Source: Bacillota bacterium
Lineage (GTDB): Bacteria; Bacillota; Bacilli; Paenibacillales; Paenibacillaceae
Assembly (NCBI GenBank): GCA_023433615.1
Contig: JAEZCJ010000181.1
Span: 1-12,983, forward strand
Length of the DNA stretch: 12,983 nucleotides
Reading direction: 5' to 3'
Of the stretch, positions 1 through 6,617 are shown one piece after another. Positions within the stretch are counted from its first letter, which is position 1; each line of letters begins with the position of its first letter. Both the position numbers and the translations under genes were made by a program. Below the pieces are notes generated by a model that ran no database searches, had not been told where the DNA came from, and worked only from the letters and a program-made list of their open reading frames with translations.

Positions 1-1256
1 AGATCTACAACAAGCAATACATCAAAGCCGTCTTCTACCTGCTGATCCATGCCGCAGGATTGACGGCGCTCATTACGGTACTGTTCACGGATATCGCGGG
101 GCTGATCACCTTGGGCGATGAACCGACGCGGCTCGTGAGGGAGGGCCGGCGATACGTGAACGTAGCCGGCGATCATTCCATATTCATGATGATCTACGGG
201 CTGATTGCGCTCATCATGACCCTTCTGTATGCCGCGCTGTATGTCATGAATGTGCGCGACGCATACCGGAACGGCAAGCTCCGCGATGCAGGCGGAACGC
301 CGCCGTCGTTCAAGGGTTCGATTCGCTACATGCAGGATAAAGGCTTTCCTTGGGTGATGCTGTCGGTTCCGATCGTCGGCGTCTTGTTCTTCACGATCTT
401 GCCGATCATCTTCATGGTACTGATGGCGTTCACCAACTACTCGGCACCGGATCATATTCCGCCGAAGAACCTCGTAGACTGGGTCGGGTTCAAAACGTTC
501 GGCGATCTGCTCTTCCTGAAGGCATGGAGCGGCACGTTCTTCGGAGTGCTCACCTGGACGGTCATCTGGGCGATACTGTCGACCGTTACCTGCTACTTCG
601 GCGGCATTCTCGTCGCGCTGCTCATCCACCAGAAGGGCATTAAATTCAAAGGCATGTGGCGGACGATCTTCATCATCCCCTATGCGATTCCGCAATTCAT
701 CTCGCTGCTCGTCATGCGCAACCTGCTCAGCGACAAGTTCGGGCCGATCAACCAATATTTCCGGTATTTCGGGCTCGAAGGGCTGCCATGGCTGAGCGAT
801 CCGTTCTGGGCGAAGGTGTCGCTGATCGTGGTGAACATGTGGATCGGCATACCGGTGTCGATGATTCTGGTCATGGGCATTCTGACGGCCATTCCGAAGG
901 ACCTCTACGAAGCCGCTGACGTAGACGGCGCATCGGGGTTCGTTAAGTTCAAGAACATCACGATGCCTTATGTGCTGTTCGCCACCGCGCCGTTGCTCAT
1001 TATGCAGTTCGCCGGCAATATCAACAATTTCAACGTGATTTTCCTCCTGACCAAGGGCGATCCGAAGACGCTGGACTACAATATGGCCGGCTCTACAGAC
1101 CTGCTCGTGACGTGGCTCTATAAGCTGACGCTCGACAATAGCCGGTATAATATCGCATCGGCCGTCGGCATCATCATCTTCGTTATCATCGCGTCGCTCT
1201 CCATCTGGAGCTACAGCCGCACCAAGTCGTACAAGGAGGAGGACATGATTCAATGA
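1..1256 (+). CDS. malF: Maltodextrin ABC transporter permease, MalF type (5' end outside window)
   Basis: Integral membrane subunit of a type I carbohydrate importer that would pair with the next gene product and take maltodextrins from a binding protein. The reading frame is open from base 3 with no start, so the true N terminus lies upstream; 417 residues are visible. It opens with IYNKQYIKAVFYLLIH, which resembles the YNKQ segment near the start of Bacillus MdxF/GanP-type permeases, so probably only a short N-terminal piece is missing. Hydrophobic segments recur through the protein. The permease EAA loop (EAADVDGASG, then ITMP) lies near bases 909-971 and is the site that contacts the ATPase. 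A TTG at 60 is in frame but would cut the first membrane segment and is unlikely to be the start. The stop overlaps the next start (ATGA). The sugar specificity is inferred from the downstream amylase. The ATPase and binding protein are not in the window. Confidence 0.92.
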   Translation, partial: IYNKQYIKAVFYLLIHAAGLTALITVLFTDIAGLITLGDEPTRLVREGRRYVNVAGDHSIFMMIYGLIALIMTLLYAALYVMNVRDAYRNGKLRDAGGTPPSFKGSIRYMQDKGFPWVMLSVPIVGVLFFTILPIIFMVLMAFTNYSAPDHIPPKNLVDWVGFKTFGDLLFLKAWSGTFFGVLTWTVIWAILSTVTCYFGGILVALLIHQKGIKFKGMWRTIFIIPYAIPQFISLLVMRNLLSDKFGPINQYFRYFGLEGLPWLSDPFWAKVSLIVVNMWIGIPVSMILVMGILTAIPKDLYEAADVDGASGFVKFKNITMPYVLFATAPLLIMQFAGNINNFNVIFLLTKGDPKTLDYNMAGSTDLLVTWLYKLTLDNSRYNIASAVGIIIFVIIASLSIWSYSRTKSYKEEDMIQ

Positions 1257-2101
1257 AGACTTCTTCACGCATTAAGCTATTCTTCAGCTACGTGCTGTTG
1301 ATATTGATCGCCATCGCTTGCATATATCCGGCATTGTGGACGATCCTCTCCTCCTTCCGCGTGGGTGATTCGCTGTTCAGCGAATACTTCATCCCGCGCG
1401 AGCTGACGCTCGAGCATTACCGCGACCTGTTCGTGTCAGGCGCGATTACGGGCAAGCAGATTCTGTACGTACGATGGTTCTGGAACACGCTGCAGATCGC
1501 GGTGGTCAGCATGTTGCTCGGTACGCTGATTCAATTGCTGACGGCCTATGCGATCTCGCGCTTTCGGTTCGCGGGACGCCGAGCGATCATGTCGACCGTG
1601 CTCGTGCTCGGCATGTTCCCGGGGTTCATGAGCATGATCGCGATCTACATCATGCTGCTCCAGATGAATCTGCTCGACAGCAAATGGGCGCTCGTGCTCG
1701 TGTACGCGGCAGGTTCGGCACTCGGCATGTTCGTGGCGAAGGGTTACTTCGATACGATTCCGCGTGCCTTGGAGGAGTCGGCGCGCATCGACGGCGCGAG
1801 CCATTGGACCGTTTTCTGGCGCATCATGCTGCCGCTGTCGCGTCCGATTATTACGTACGTGTCGCTGACGACGTTCACAGGCGCTTGGGTCGACTTCATC
1901 TTCGCGCGGCTCGTCCTGCGTTCGCGTGAGCAGTGGACGCTGGCCGTCGGCCTGTTCGACCTCGTCGACAACTACCAGAGCACCGAGTTCACGCTATTCG
2001 CGGCAGGCTCCGTGCTGGCGGCCATTCCGGTTGCCGTGCTGTTCATGTTCCTGCAGCGCTTCCTGATCGACGGACTGACGGCGGGAGCGACGAAGGGTTG
2101 A
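1253..2101 (+). CDS. malG: Maltodextrin ABC transporter permease, MalG type
   Basis: Second membrane subunit of the importer, 282 residues, the usual length for MalG/MdxG. The ATG overlaps the malF stop by four bases, and AAGGAGGAGG at 1233-1242 is a strong ribosome site, so the two permeases are translationally coupled. Membrane segments are visible: one near the N terminus, several between residues 80 and 210, and one near the C terminus. The EAA loop reads EESARIDGASHW followed by RIMLPLSRP, near bases 1772-1846, as expected for a MalG-type subunit. Its last codons overlap the TTG proposed for the amylase. Family assignment is firm. Maltodextrin as substrate is inferred from the linked amylase, because substrate choice in these systems is set mainly by the binding protein, which is not seen here. 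Confidence 0.92.
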   Translation: MKTSSRIKLFFSYVLLILIAIACIYPALWTILSSFRVGDSLFSEYFIPRELTLEHYRDLFVSGAITGKQILYVRWFWNTLQIAVVSMLLGTLIQLLTAYAISRFRFAGRRAIMSTVLVLGMFPGFMSMIAIYIMLLQMNLLDSKWALVLVYAAGSALGMFVAKGYFDTIPRALEESARIDGASHWTVFWRIMLPLSRPIITYVSLTTFTGAWVDFIFARLVLRSREQWTLAVGLFDLVDNYQSTEFTLFAAGSVLAAIPVAVLFMFLQRFLIDGLTAGATKG

Positions 2102-3765
2102 GGGGCTGGGAACATAGGGGGAGTGCCGGCCGCCTCCGGCGACAAAGCTTTCGTGTCCGTTACTGCAGCGTACTGTTGGCTGCAACATTAGGCGCGGGTT
2201 TGTTGACGGGATGCTCTGACGGCGGCGATTCGGAGTCGAGTGACGCTGTCGGCGGGGCGTCGGACGTGTATTACGAGATTTTCGTCCGTTCATTCTATGA
2301 TTCGGACGGAGACGGGATCGGCGACCTGCGCGGCGTGATCGAGAAGCTGGACTACCTGAACGACGGCGATCCGAAGACGGACGGCGATCTTGGCGTCAGC
2401 GGGCTCTGGCTGATGCCGATCCAGCCTTCGCCGAGCTATCACGGCTACGACGTAACGGACTACTACGGCGTGAATCCGGAGTACGGCACGATGGAGGATT
2501 TCAAGGAATTGTCTGCCGAAGCATCGAAGCGCGGCATGAAGGTCATCATCGATCTCGTCGTCAATCATACAAGCGTCGAACATCCTTGGTTCGAGGACTC
2601 GGCCTCGGGCAAGGACAGCGAACATCGGGATTGGTACTTGTGGGCCGAGGATACGGGGCAGGATACCGGCGGCGCGAGTGCTGCCAGCGGGGGGCGCGCA
2701 TGGCATCTGCGCGGCGGCTCGCATTATCTGGCCGGGTTCTGGGAGGGGATGCCGGATCTGAACTTCGACAATCAGGAGGTTCGGTCCGAGATGGTGAAGA
2801 TCGGACGCTACTGGCTGGATGCCGGCGCGGCCGGATTCCGGCTCGATGCGGCGAAGCATATCTATGAGGATCTGCAGACGGCATCGGCAGCGGATAAGAA
2901 GGCGCTGCAGGAGAAGAACGTCGCTTGGTGGCAGGAATTCCGCGACGGATTGACGTCAGAAGGCGGGGAAGCGCCATATCTCGTAGGCGAAATCTGGGAC
3001 AATTCGCCGGTCGTGATCGCGCCGTACCTGAACGACGCGCTTGATTCGGGCTTCAACTTCAGCTTGGCGGAGCAGCTGCTGGCCGCGGCCAAGTCCGGCA
3101 CGAGCTCTAGCGCCGCTTCGATGGTTGGGCGAATTCATGCGTTGTACGAGAAAAGCTCAGGCGGCGCTTACGTCGACGCACCGTTTCTCGCGAATCACGA
3201 TCAGCCGCGCGTCATGTCGCAGCTGGAAGGCGACGCCGAGAAGGCCAAGATGGCCGCATCGCTGCTGCTTACGATGCCAGGCCGACCGTTCCTCTACTAC
3301 GGCGAAGAAATCGGCATGGCCGGCAAGAAGCCGGATGAGCGCATCCGTGAGCCGTTCGCATGGTATGCGGACCCGGCTGGCGGACCCGGGCAGACGTCTT
3401 GGGAACGATCGGCGTACAGCAAGGGCGGCGAATTCTCGGTAGAGTCGCAGACGGATGCTCCGGAATCGCTGCTGAGCCATTATCGCAAGCTGATACGCAT
3501 ACGCGGCGAAGAGCCGTTGCTCCGTGACGGTGCCATAGATTCCTATGGGGTGAAAGACTCGCGTGTCATGGCCTATACGCGAACGGGCGAAGAGGACGAC
3601 ACTCAGCGGTTGCTCGTGCTGCACAATCTGTCATCGGAAGAGGTTAGCGTACCGCTTGGCGAGGATGAGGGATGGGAGATGGTCGTATTCTCATCGCGAG
3701 AGAGCATGAAGATCGAGGATGGGAGTCTGACGCTCCCGGCGTATACGACAGTAGTCGTGAAATAG
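2098..3765 (+). CDS. Exported lipoprotein alpha-amylase (GH13)
   Basis: Glycoside hydrolase expected to cut alpha-1,4 bonds in starch or maltodextrin at the outer face of the membrane. The proposed start is TTG at 2098, overlapping the malG TGA; GGGAG at 2083-2087 is a weak ribosome site. It gives 555 residues with an arginine-rich N region, a hydrophobic core and the lipobox LTGC (Cys39). Any start within malG would translate malG in another frame and misplace the signal. GH13 regions: I, DLVVNH (152-157); V, MPDLN (218-222); II, GFRLDAAKH with nucleophile Asp250; III, GEIWD with acid/base Glu298; IV, NHDQPR with Asp368. DSDGDGIGD (68-76) resembles the calcium site of oligo-1,6-glucosidase-like GH13 enzymes. 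The features suggest the group that includes lipoprotein alpha-amylases, but subfamily and exact specificity are inferred. Confidence 0.9.
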   Translation: MRGWEHRGSAGRLRRQSFRVRYCSVLLAATLGAGLLTGCSDGGDSESSDAVGGASDVYYEIFVRSFYDSDGDGIGDLRGVIEKLDYLNDGDPKTDGDLGVSGLWLMPIQPSPSYHGYDVTDYYGVNPEYGTMEDFKELSAEASKRGMKVIIDLVVNHTSVEHPWFEDSASGKDSEHRDWYLWAEDTGQDTGGASAASGGRAWHLRGGSHYLAGFWEGMPDLNFDNQEVRSEMVKIGRYWLDAGAAGFRLDAAKHIYEDLQTASAADKKALQEKNVAWWQEFRDGLTSEGGEAPYLVGEIWDNSPVVIAPYLNDALDSGFNFSLAEQLLAAAKSGTSSSAASMVGRIHALYEKSSGGAYVDAPFLANHDQPRVMSQLEGDAEKAKMAASLLLTMPGRPFLYYGEEIGMAGKKPDERIREPFAWYADPAGGPGQTSWERSAYSKGGEFSVESQTDAPESLLSHYRKLIRIRGEEPLLRDGAIDSYGVKDSRVMAYTRTGEEDDTQRLLVLHNLSSEEVSVPLGEDEGWEMVVFSSRESMKIEDGSLTLPAYTTVVVK

Positions 3766-3783
3766 GAAGTAGTTGCGTTGAAC

Positions 3784-3823
3784 AGCCTGCATGGCGCGAA
3801 TGATCGCGTGGTGCAGGCTTTTT
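3784..3823 (+). terminator. Intrinsic terminator of the malFG-amylase operon
   Basis: AGCCTGCA (3784-3791) pairs with TGCAGGCT (3812-3819), with an inner CGCGA/TCGCG helix around ATGA, and the right arm runs into TTTTT (3819-3823). It lies 18 bases after the amylase stop and closes the operon. Confidence 0.88.
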
Positions 3824-3861
3824 GTATATATCGGTATATTTTAATTCGTGGAGGTTACATA

Positions 3862-3891
3862 CTGACGCAAATATCCTATATATGGTAGTAT
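3862..3891 (+). promoter_or_regulatory. Candidate sigma-A promoter for the small membrane genes
   Basis: CTGACG (3862-3867), an 18-base spacer and TAGTAT (3886-3891) form a plausible but weak promoter. A purine-rich ribosome site (AAAAGGGGGGCG, 3898-3909) and a TTG at 3914 follow. It sits just after the operon terminator, where a new transcription unit would be expected. Confidence 0.4.
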
Positions 3892-3947
3892 GGGGAGAAA
3901 AGGGGGGCGTACATTGAGAAACAATTTTCGGGGTTCCCTATTTGATC

Positions 3948-4121
3948 ATGCCGGTTGTCATCATTCTAATCTATGCATTGATGAGTATGTTAATTGCTCT
4001 TGTATACAATATGCTGGCTAAGCGATTCGGCGGGCTTGTGTTAACGATAGAGACCAGAGGAGAGGACTCGAGCGGTCCTTCCATGCAAGTACATGGCGCG
4101 GACACGCCTTACATTTCATAG
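3948..4121 (+). CDS. Small membrane protein, possibly frameshifted
   Basis: A 57-residue product from ATG 3948. Residues 2-20 form one membrane helix, followed by YNMLAKRFGGLVLTIE. The pattern YN-x-x-A-x-x-x-GG followed by hydrophobic residues and Glu is common at the C terminus of small Firmicutes membrane proteins (DUF3566-like); this resemblance is from memory. No ribosome site precedes ATG 3948. The good one (GGGGGGCG) instead serves TTG 3914, whose frame reads MRNNFRGSLF and then leaves the membrane frame, stopping near 4021. Skipping one base around 3941 would join the two frames into a protein of about 68 residues. The gene is therefore either intact with a poor start or broken by a one-base change. 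Function unknown. Confidence 0.45.
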   Translation: MPVVIILIYALMSMLIALVYNMLAKRFGGLVLTIETRGEDSSGPSMQVHGADTPYIS

Positions 4122-4145
4122 TTCAGATGCGGAGAGGATGCATTT

Positions 4146-4490
4146 ATGCGGCCGAACAATATCTACGAGCACAATGTCATGGAGCATTCTTATGATCGCC
4201 CCATGACGATTACGCTGATATCCATTCTATTGGTCATCGGTGGACTGGTGCTGCTGGTGACACAGCTTACTACTTTCTCCATGTTGAGCGATGTCTCTTC
4301 TGAACTTGGCGTTTCGGCTGTCTTGCTTCAGGCGGCATTTGCGTTCTTAGGCGTTCTTGGAGTAGCGGCTGGCATCGGGGGATGGTTCGGGAAAAAGTGG
4401 GGCTGGTGGCTCGCGTTGTTTTATTTTGCCTATGCAGCAGCGCGCGCCTCAAATAACGGTGTAAACATCCCTGACGAAGAAGATGTATAA
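4146..4490 (+). CDS. Hypothetical three-helix membrane protein
   Basis: 114 residues from ATG 4146, with GGAGAGG (4131-4137) eight bases upstream. Hydrophobic segments are at about residues 21-40, 56-79 and 85-100. GWFGKKWGWWLALFYFAY in the C-terminal half is typical of uncharacterised small membrane proteins in Bacillales. In-frame ATGs at codons 12 and 20 are later possible starts, but the ribosome site favours 4146. It starts 25 bases after the preceding small membrane gene and is probably co-transcribed. The C terminus after the third helix is short and polar (ASNNGVNIPDEEDV) and falls exactly where the sequence turns AT-rich, so the original end may have been replaced by the island. No function can be assigned. 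Confidence 0.7.
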   Translation: MRPNNIYEHNVMEHSYDRPMTITLISILLVIGGLVLLVTQLTTFSMLSDVSSELGVSAVLLQAAFAFLGVLGVAAGIGGWFGKKWGWWLALFYFAYAAARASNNGVNIPDEEDV

Positions 4491-4519
4491 TTCATACTTC
4501 TAATAGATAGGAGATTGAT

Positions 4520-4942
4520 ATCATTATTATTAGAGAAGCAAATAAATTAGACTATCCTGAGTTAAGACAATTATATCTTGAATCTCGTCGTATGAGTTTT
4601 CACTGGGCGAATTCAGAAGAGATGACCTTAGAGGATTTTGACCGGGATACAACTGAAGAATATATATTATTAGCAGAAGAATATTCATTCATCCGTGGAT
4701 TTGTATCTTTATATCTGCCTGATAACTTTATTCATAATTTATTTGTACATCCCGATTTTACTAGTAGGGGCGTAGGTACTCAGTTGGTTAATAATGCAAT
4801 GGTAATCATGAACAAGCCCATAAGATTAAAGTGTTTATCGGAAAATCATAGAGCACTGCTTTTCTATGAAAAAAATGGGTGGAAGAAAGTTATTGAAGAA
4901 GGCAATCCTGGAGAGAGATATTGGGTATTGGTAAATGAGTGA
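4520..4942 (+). CDS. GNAT-family N-acetyltransferase with a likely non-ATG start
   Basis: Acetyl-CoA-dependent acyltransferase of unknown substrate. Motif A reads FVHPDFTSRGVGTQL (about residues 75-89), where SRGVGT is the acetyl-CoA pyrophosphate loop. The C-terminal motif reads ENHRALLFYEKNGW (about 108-121). The first ATG (4592) has no ribosome site and would remove the first strand and helix. Upstream in frame, directly after AGGAG (4509-4513), the sequence reads ATC ATT ATT ATT AGA GAA GCA. Starting at 4520 this gives (M)IIIREANKLDYPELRQ, the expected GNAT opening, and 140 residues, a normal family length. An in-frame TAG at 4508 excludes an earlier start. Initiation at ATC 4520 or ATT 4523 is therefore inferred, or an ATG was recently lost. 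The gene is AT-rich, unlike the flanking backbone. Confidence 0.75.
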   Translation: MIIIREANKLDYPELRQLYLESRRMSFHWANSEEMTLEDFDRDTTEEYILLAEEYSFIRGFVSLYLPDNFIHNLFVHPDFTSRGVGTQLVNNAMVIMNKPIRLKCLSENHRALLFYEKNGWKKVIEEGNPGERYWVLVNE

Positions 4943-5240
4943 AAGCTATAAACAAACCTTTTTTGAGGGGGCGACGTCCTGTCTTATTCGAGGAAGTGGG
5001 GCCGATACTTCACATAACACCGTACTATTCGAACCGTTTTTCGCCCCTACAATTATGCCGTGACTTCTTGTACAGCAAGGGATTACCCCATTTCCCATCT
5101 TCGCTTATCGTGCTTTGTCTTCGCATAACTTTGATTTTTTCAGCTTAGAAATATAAATCAGTACACGAGGGATAACCGCAGTAAAAGATATGCGCACCTG
5201 GATTTCACATGATATACGAAGCTGATGGTCGAAGTATAGC
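4943..5240. other. Intergenic stretch with an unexplained moderately GC-rich block
   Basis: About 4965-5145 is less AT-rich than its surroundings and contains a 69-codon frame starting GTG 4939 without a recognisable domain; I do not call it a gene. The block carries CTTCACATAAC and CTTCGCATAAC direct repeats and ends in a T-rich run (5131-5140). The rest to 5240 shows no gene. Confidence 0.4.
5008..5129 (+). repeat. Direct repeat CTTCRCATAAC, two copies
   Basis: CTTCACATAAC at 5008-5018 and CTTCGCATAAC at 5119-5129 match at 10 of 11 bases, 111 bases apart. A weaker relative, CTTCGCTTATC, lies at 5099-5109. Such repeats can be recombinase or regulator sites; nothing here decides between these and chance. 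Confidence 0.45.
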
Positions 5241-5278
5241 TTGACTCTATTCGACAGTCAAATATATAAGCATTGACT
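5241..5278 (+). promoter_or_regulatory. Promoter of the PIN-like gene with an overlapping inverted repeat
   Basis: TTGACT (5241-5246) and TATATA (5263-5268) with a 16-base spacer form a good sigma-A promoter. TTGACT and AGTCAA (5256-5261) form an inverted repeat covering the -35 and spacer, and a third TTGACT lies at 5273-5278 just past the -10. This looks like an operator, which is an inference. The leader to the start codon is roughly 90 bases. Confidence 0.5.
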
Positions 5279-5367
5279 TATTTTTGTTGTCCAATTGAGT
5301 TTTCGCTGGACATTTTGAAAAGAAGCGTTATTCATAATTAATATAGCTTCAAAGGAGCGCATCATTT

Positions 5368-6426
5368 ATGAAGGTAGATAGAATCCACGGAGTAAATCTT
5401 ATATATAATATATATCACGAATCTCTTGGCAAGAATGAACAGTACATTTTAGACTCAAATGTAGTAGTGAATATAGAAAAGGCATTTTATCATCCTTCAA
5501 AAATGAGTGAAGACAAACTAAGAAATTTAATGATGTTCCTTAGACATGTAAATAATGAAAATAAGAATTGTGAATACAGTCATGCGTTAAGTGAACTATC
5601 TATTGATTTAATAGATGGGGAATTAGAACGAAAAAAGTATTATGGCACTAAACGAGCTGTTTCAAGTATTTTAAATTTATCAATACCTAAACTAGAGAAA
5701 CATATAAAGTATCATAAGAGTAAAAATCTTCAAAATCATGAGCCAAAGCAAAAATCAAATCAAGAATTATTTAATTCGATCCGAGACTCTCTTTACAATA
5801 CTTCTAGAATTGTTATTGTATCTTACTTGCCTATGCTAAAGTTTTATCAATTGATTAGAATACATGGTATGCAGAAAAAAGAAACAATTTTTAGAGAAGT
5901 GCTAGAATATATGACGAAGGTTATCGGATCAATTTCACTATATGAAATTGCTGCTATAACTTATTTTTTGTTTTCGTCAAAAGAGGAATTCAATCATTCA
6001 CAATCATTAATGAAAGTCAATAATAATATTGATTTAGTCAGAAAGGCTTGGAATGTGTCCTGGGATATGAGTTTTTTGAGAATCATGAATACCCGTTCTG
6101 CGAGTCAGAGGTCAGGTGAAGAATTAGGGGATAATTACAACAGAGTCCTAGCAACTAATGATCGTGCTCTTAGTAATCTAGCAGAGGCAATGATTAGTGA
6201 TGAAACTGCTCATTTTGACGGAAAGTATGTATCGAACGTTAGAATTGATCCTGAGAAGTTAAGTCCCAAATATCATGATTTTTATAGCTCAATTAGTACT
6301 GAGTTTAATTCTCATGAACAAAAAAGTGTGCGCAAAAGAGCACTTGAAAATCTAAACGCAGAAGAAAAGGTAGAACGATTAATCAAAATTACCGAAAGTT
6401 TAATTAAAGATCTGATAAAATCCTGA
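5368..6426 (+). CDS. PIN-like nuclease domain protein, solitary, function unknown
   Basis: 352 residues from ATG 5368, with AAGGAG at 5352-5357. I see a spaced PIN-type acidic set: YILDSNVVVNIEK with Asp29 after a hydrophobic strand; ALSELSIDL with Glu76; WDMSFLRIMN with Asp233; and VLATNDRALSNLAEAM with Asp265. PIN domains cut RNA with three or four such residues around metal ions. Classical VapC toxins are about 130 residues; here a helical insert of some 150 residues separates the second and third positions and a charged helical tail follows. No small antitoxin-like gene is next to it, so a VapBC pair is unlikely. It has its own promoter in an AT-rich island, a setting typical of defence or regulatory cargo genes, but no function is shown. 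The domain call rests on motif spacing alone. Confidence 0.6.
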   Translation: MKVDRIHGVNLIYNIYHESLGKNEQYILDSNVVVNIEKAFYHPSKMSEDKLRNLMMFLRHVNNENKNCEYSHALSELSIDLIDGELERKKYYGTKRAVSSILNLSIPKLEKHIKYHKSKNLQNHEPKQKSNQELFNSIRDSLYNTSRIVIVSYLPMLKFYQLIRIHGMQKKETIFREVLEYMTKVIGSISLYEIAAITYFLFSSKEEFNHSQSLMKVNNNIDLVRKAWNVSWDMSFLRIMNTRSASQRSGEELGDNYNRVLATNDRALSNLAEAMISDETAHFDGKYVSNVRIDPEKLSPKYHDFYSSISTEFNSHEQKSVRKRALENLNAEEKVERLIKITESLIKDLIKS

Positions 6427-6446
6427 ATAAGATGTAATTTGAGAGA

Positions 6447-6539
6447 ATGGTCAACTACCGCAAACATGGCGTTGACATCCTATAACACCGCGTGTAGAGG
6501 CATTAATCGAAGAATCAAGCGATAAAATCATTTTGTGAT
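6447..6539 (+). pseudogene. Possible decayed gene tail at the right edge of the island
   Basis: Two short frames join into protein-like sequence: MVNYRKHGVDIL from 6447, ending at TAA 6483, and HPITPRVEALIEESSDKIIL from 6476 to TGA 6536-6538. The second reads like a natural C terminus. A shift of one base near 6480 would fuse them. No family is recognised, and chance cannot be excluded in so short a region. Confidence 0.25.
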
Positions 6540-6617
6540 CAATGCTAAGCAGTGTCGAACTTCATACCACTATGTGTAAGGCATCGGTCATTCGTCTATT
6601 GTCGGGAAGGAGCCTTC

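Larger units (their letters stand above)
4480..6440. mobile_element. AT-rich accessory island (putative transferred segment)
   Basis: Composition and codon use change sharply near 4490 and change back after about 6430: the acetyltransferase and PIN-like genes use mostly A/T third positions, while flanking genes use G/C. AAGATGTA occurs at 4480-4487 and 6429-6436, at the two edges. No integrase or transposase lies inside. The boundaries and mobility are inferred from composition only. Confidence 0.5.

Noticed and set aside
1933..2097. N-terminal extension of the amylase frame inside malG
   Set aside because: It is the out-of-frame shadow of malG, arginine-rich and without protein-like character; the lipoprotein signal begins after 2098.
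2290..2977. Long minus-strand frames opposite the amylase gene
   Set aside because: Arg/Pro/His-rich shadows of a GC-rich coding strand with no domains or ribosome sites.
4939..5148. 69-codon frame from GTG 4939
   Set aside because: No ribosome site of its own, no recognisable domain, and atypical residue mix; better explained as an open frame across the repeat-containing block.
5368..6426. VapC toxin of a VapBC pair
   Set aside because: The protein is far longer than VapC and no small antitoxin gene lies directly upstream or downstream.
4490..6540. Complete insertion sequence or integrative element
   Set aside because: No transposase or integrase frame and no convincing terminal inverted repeats are visible; only composition and an 8-nt direct repeat support transfer.
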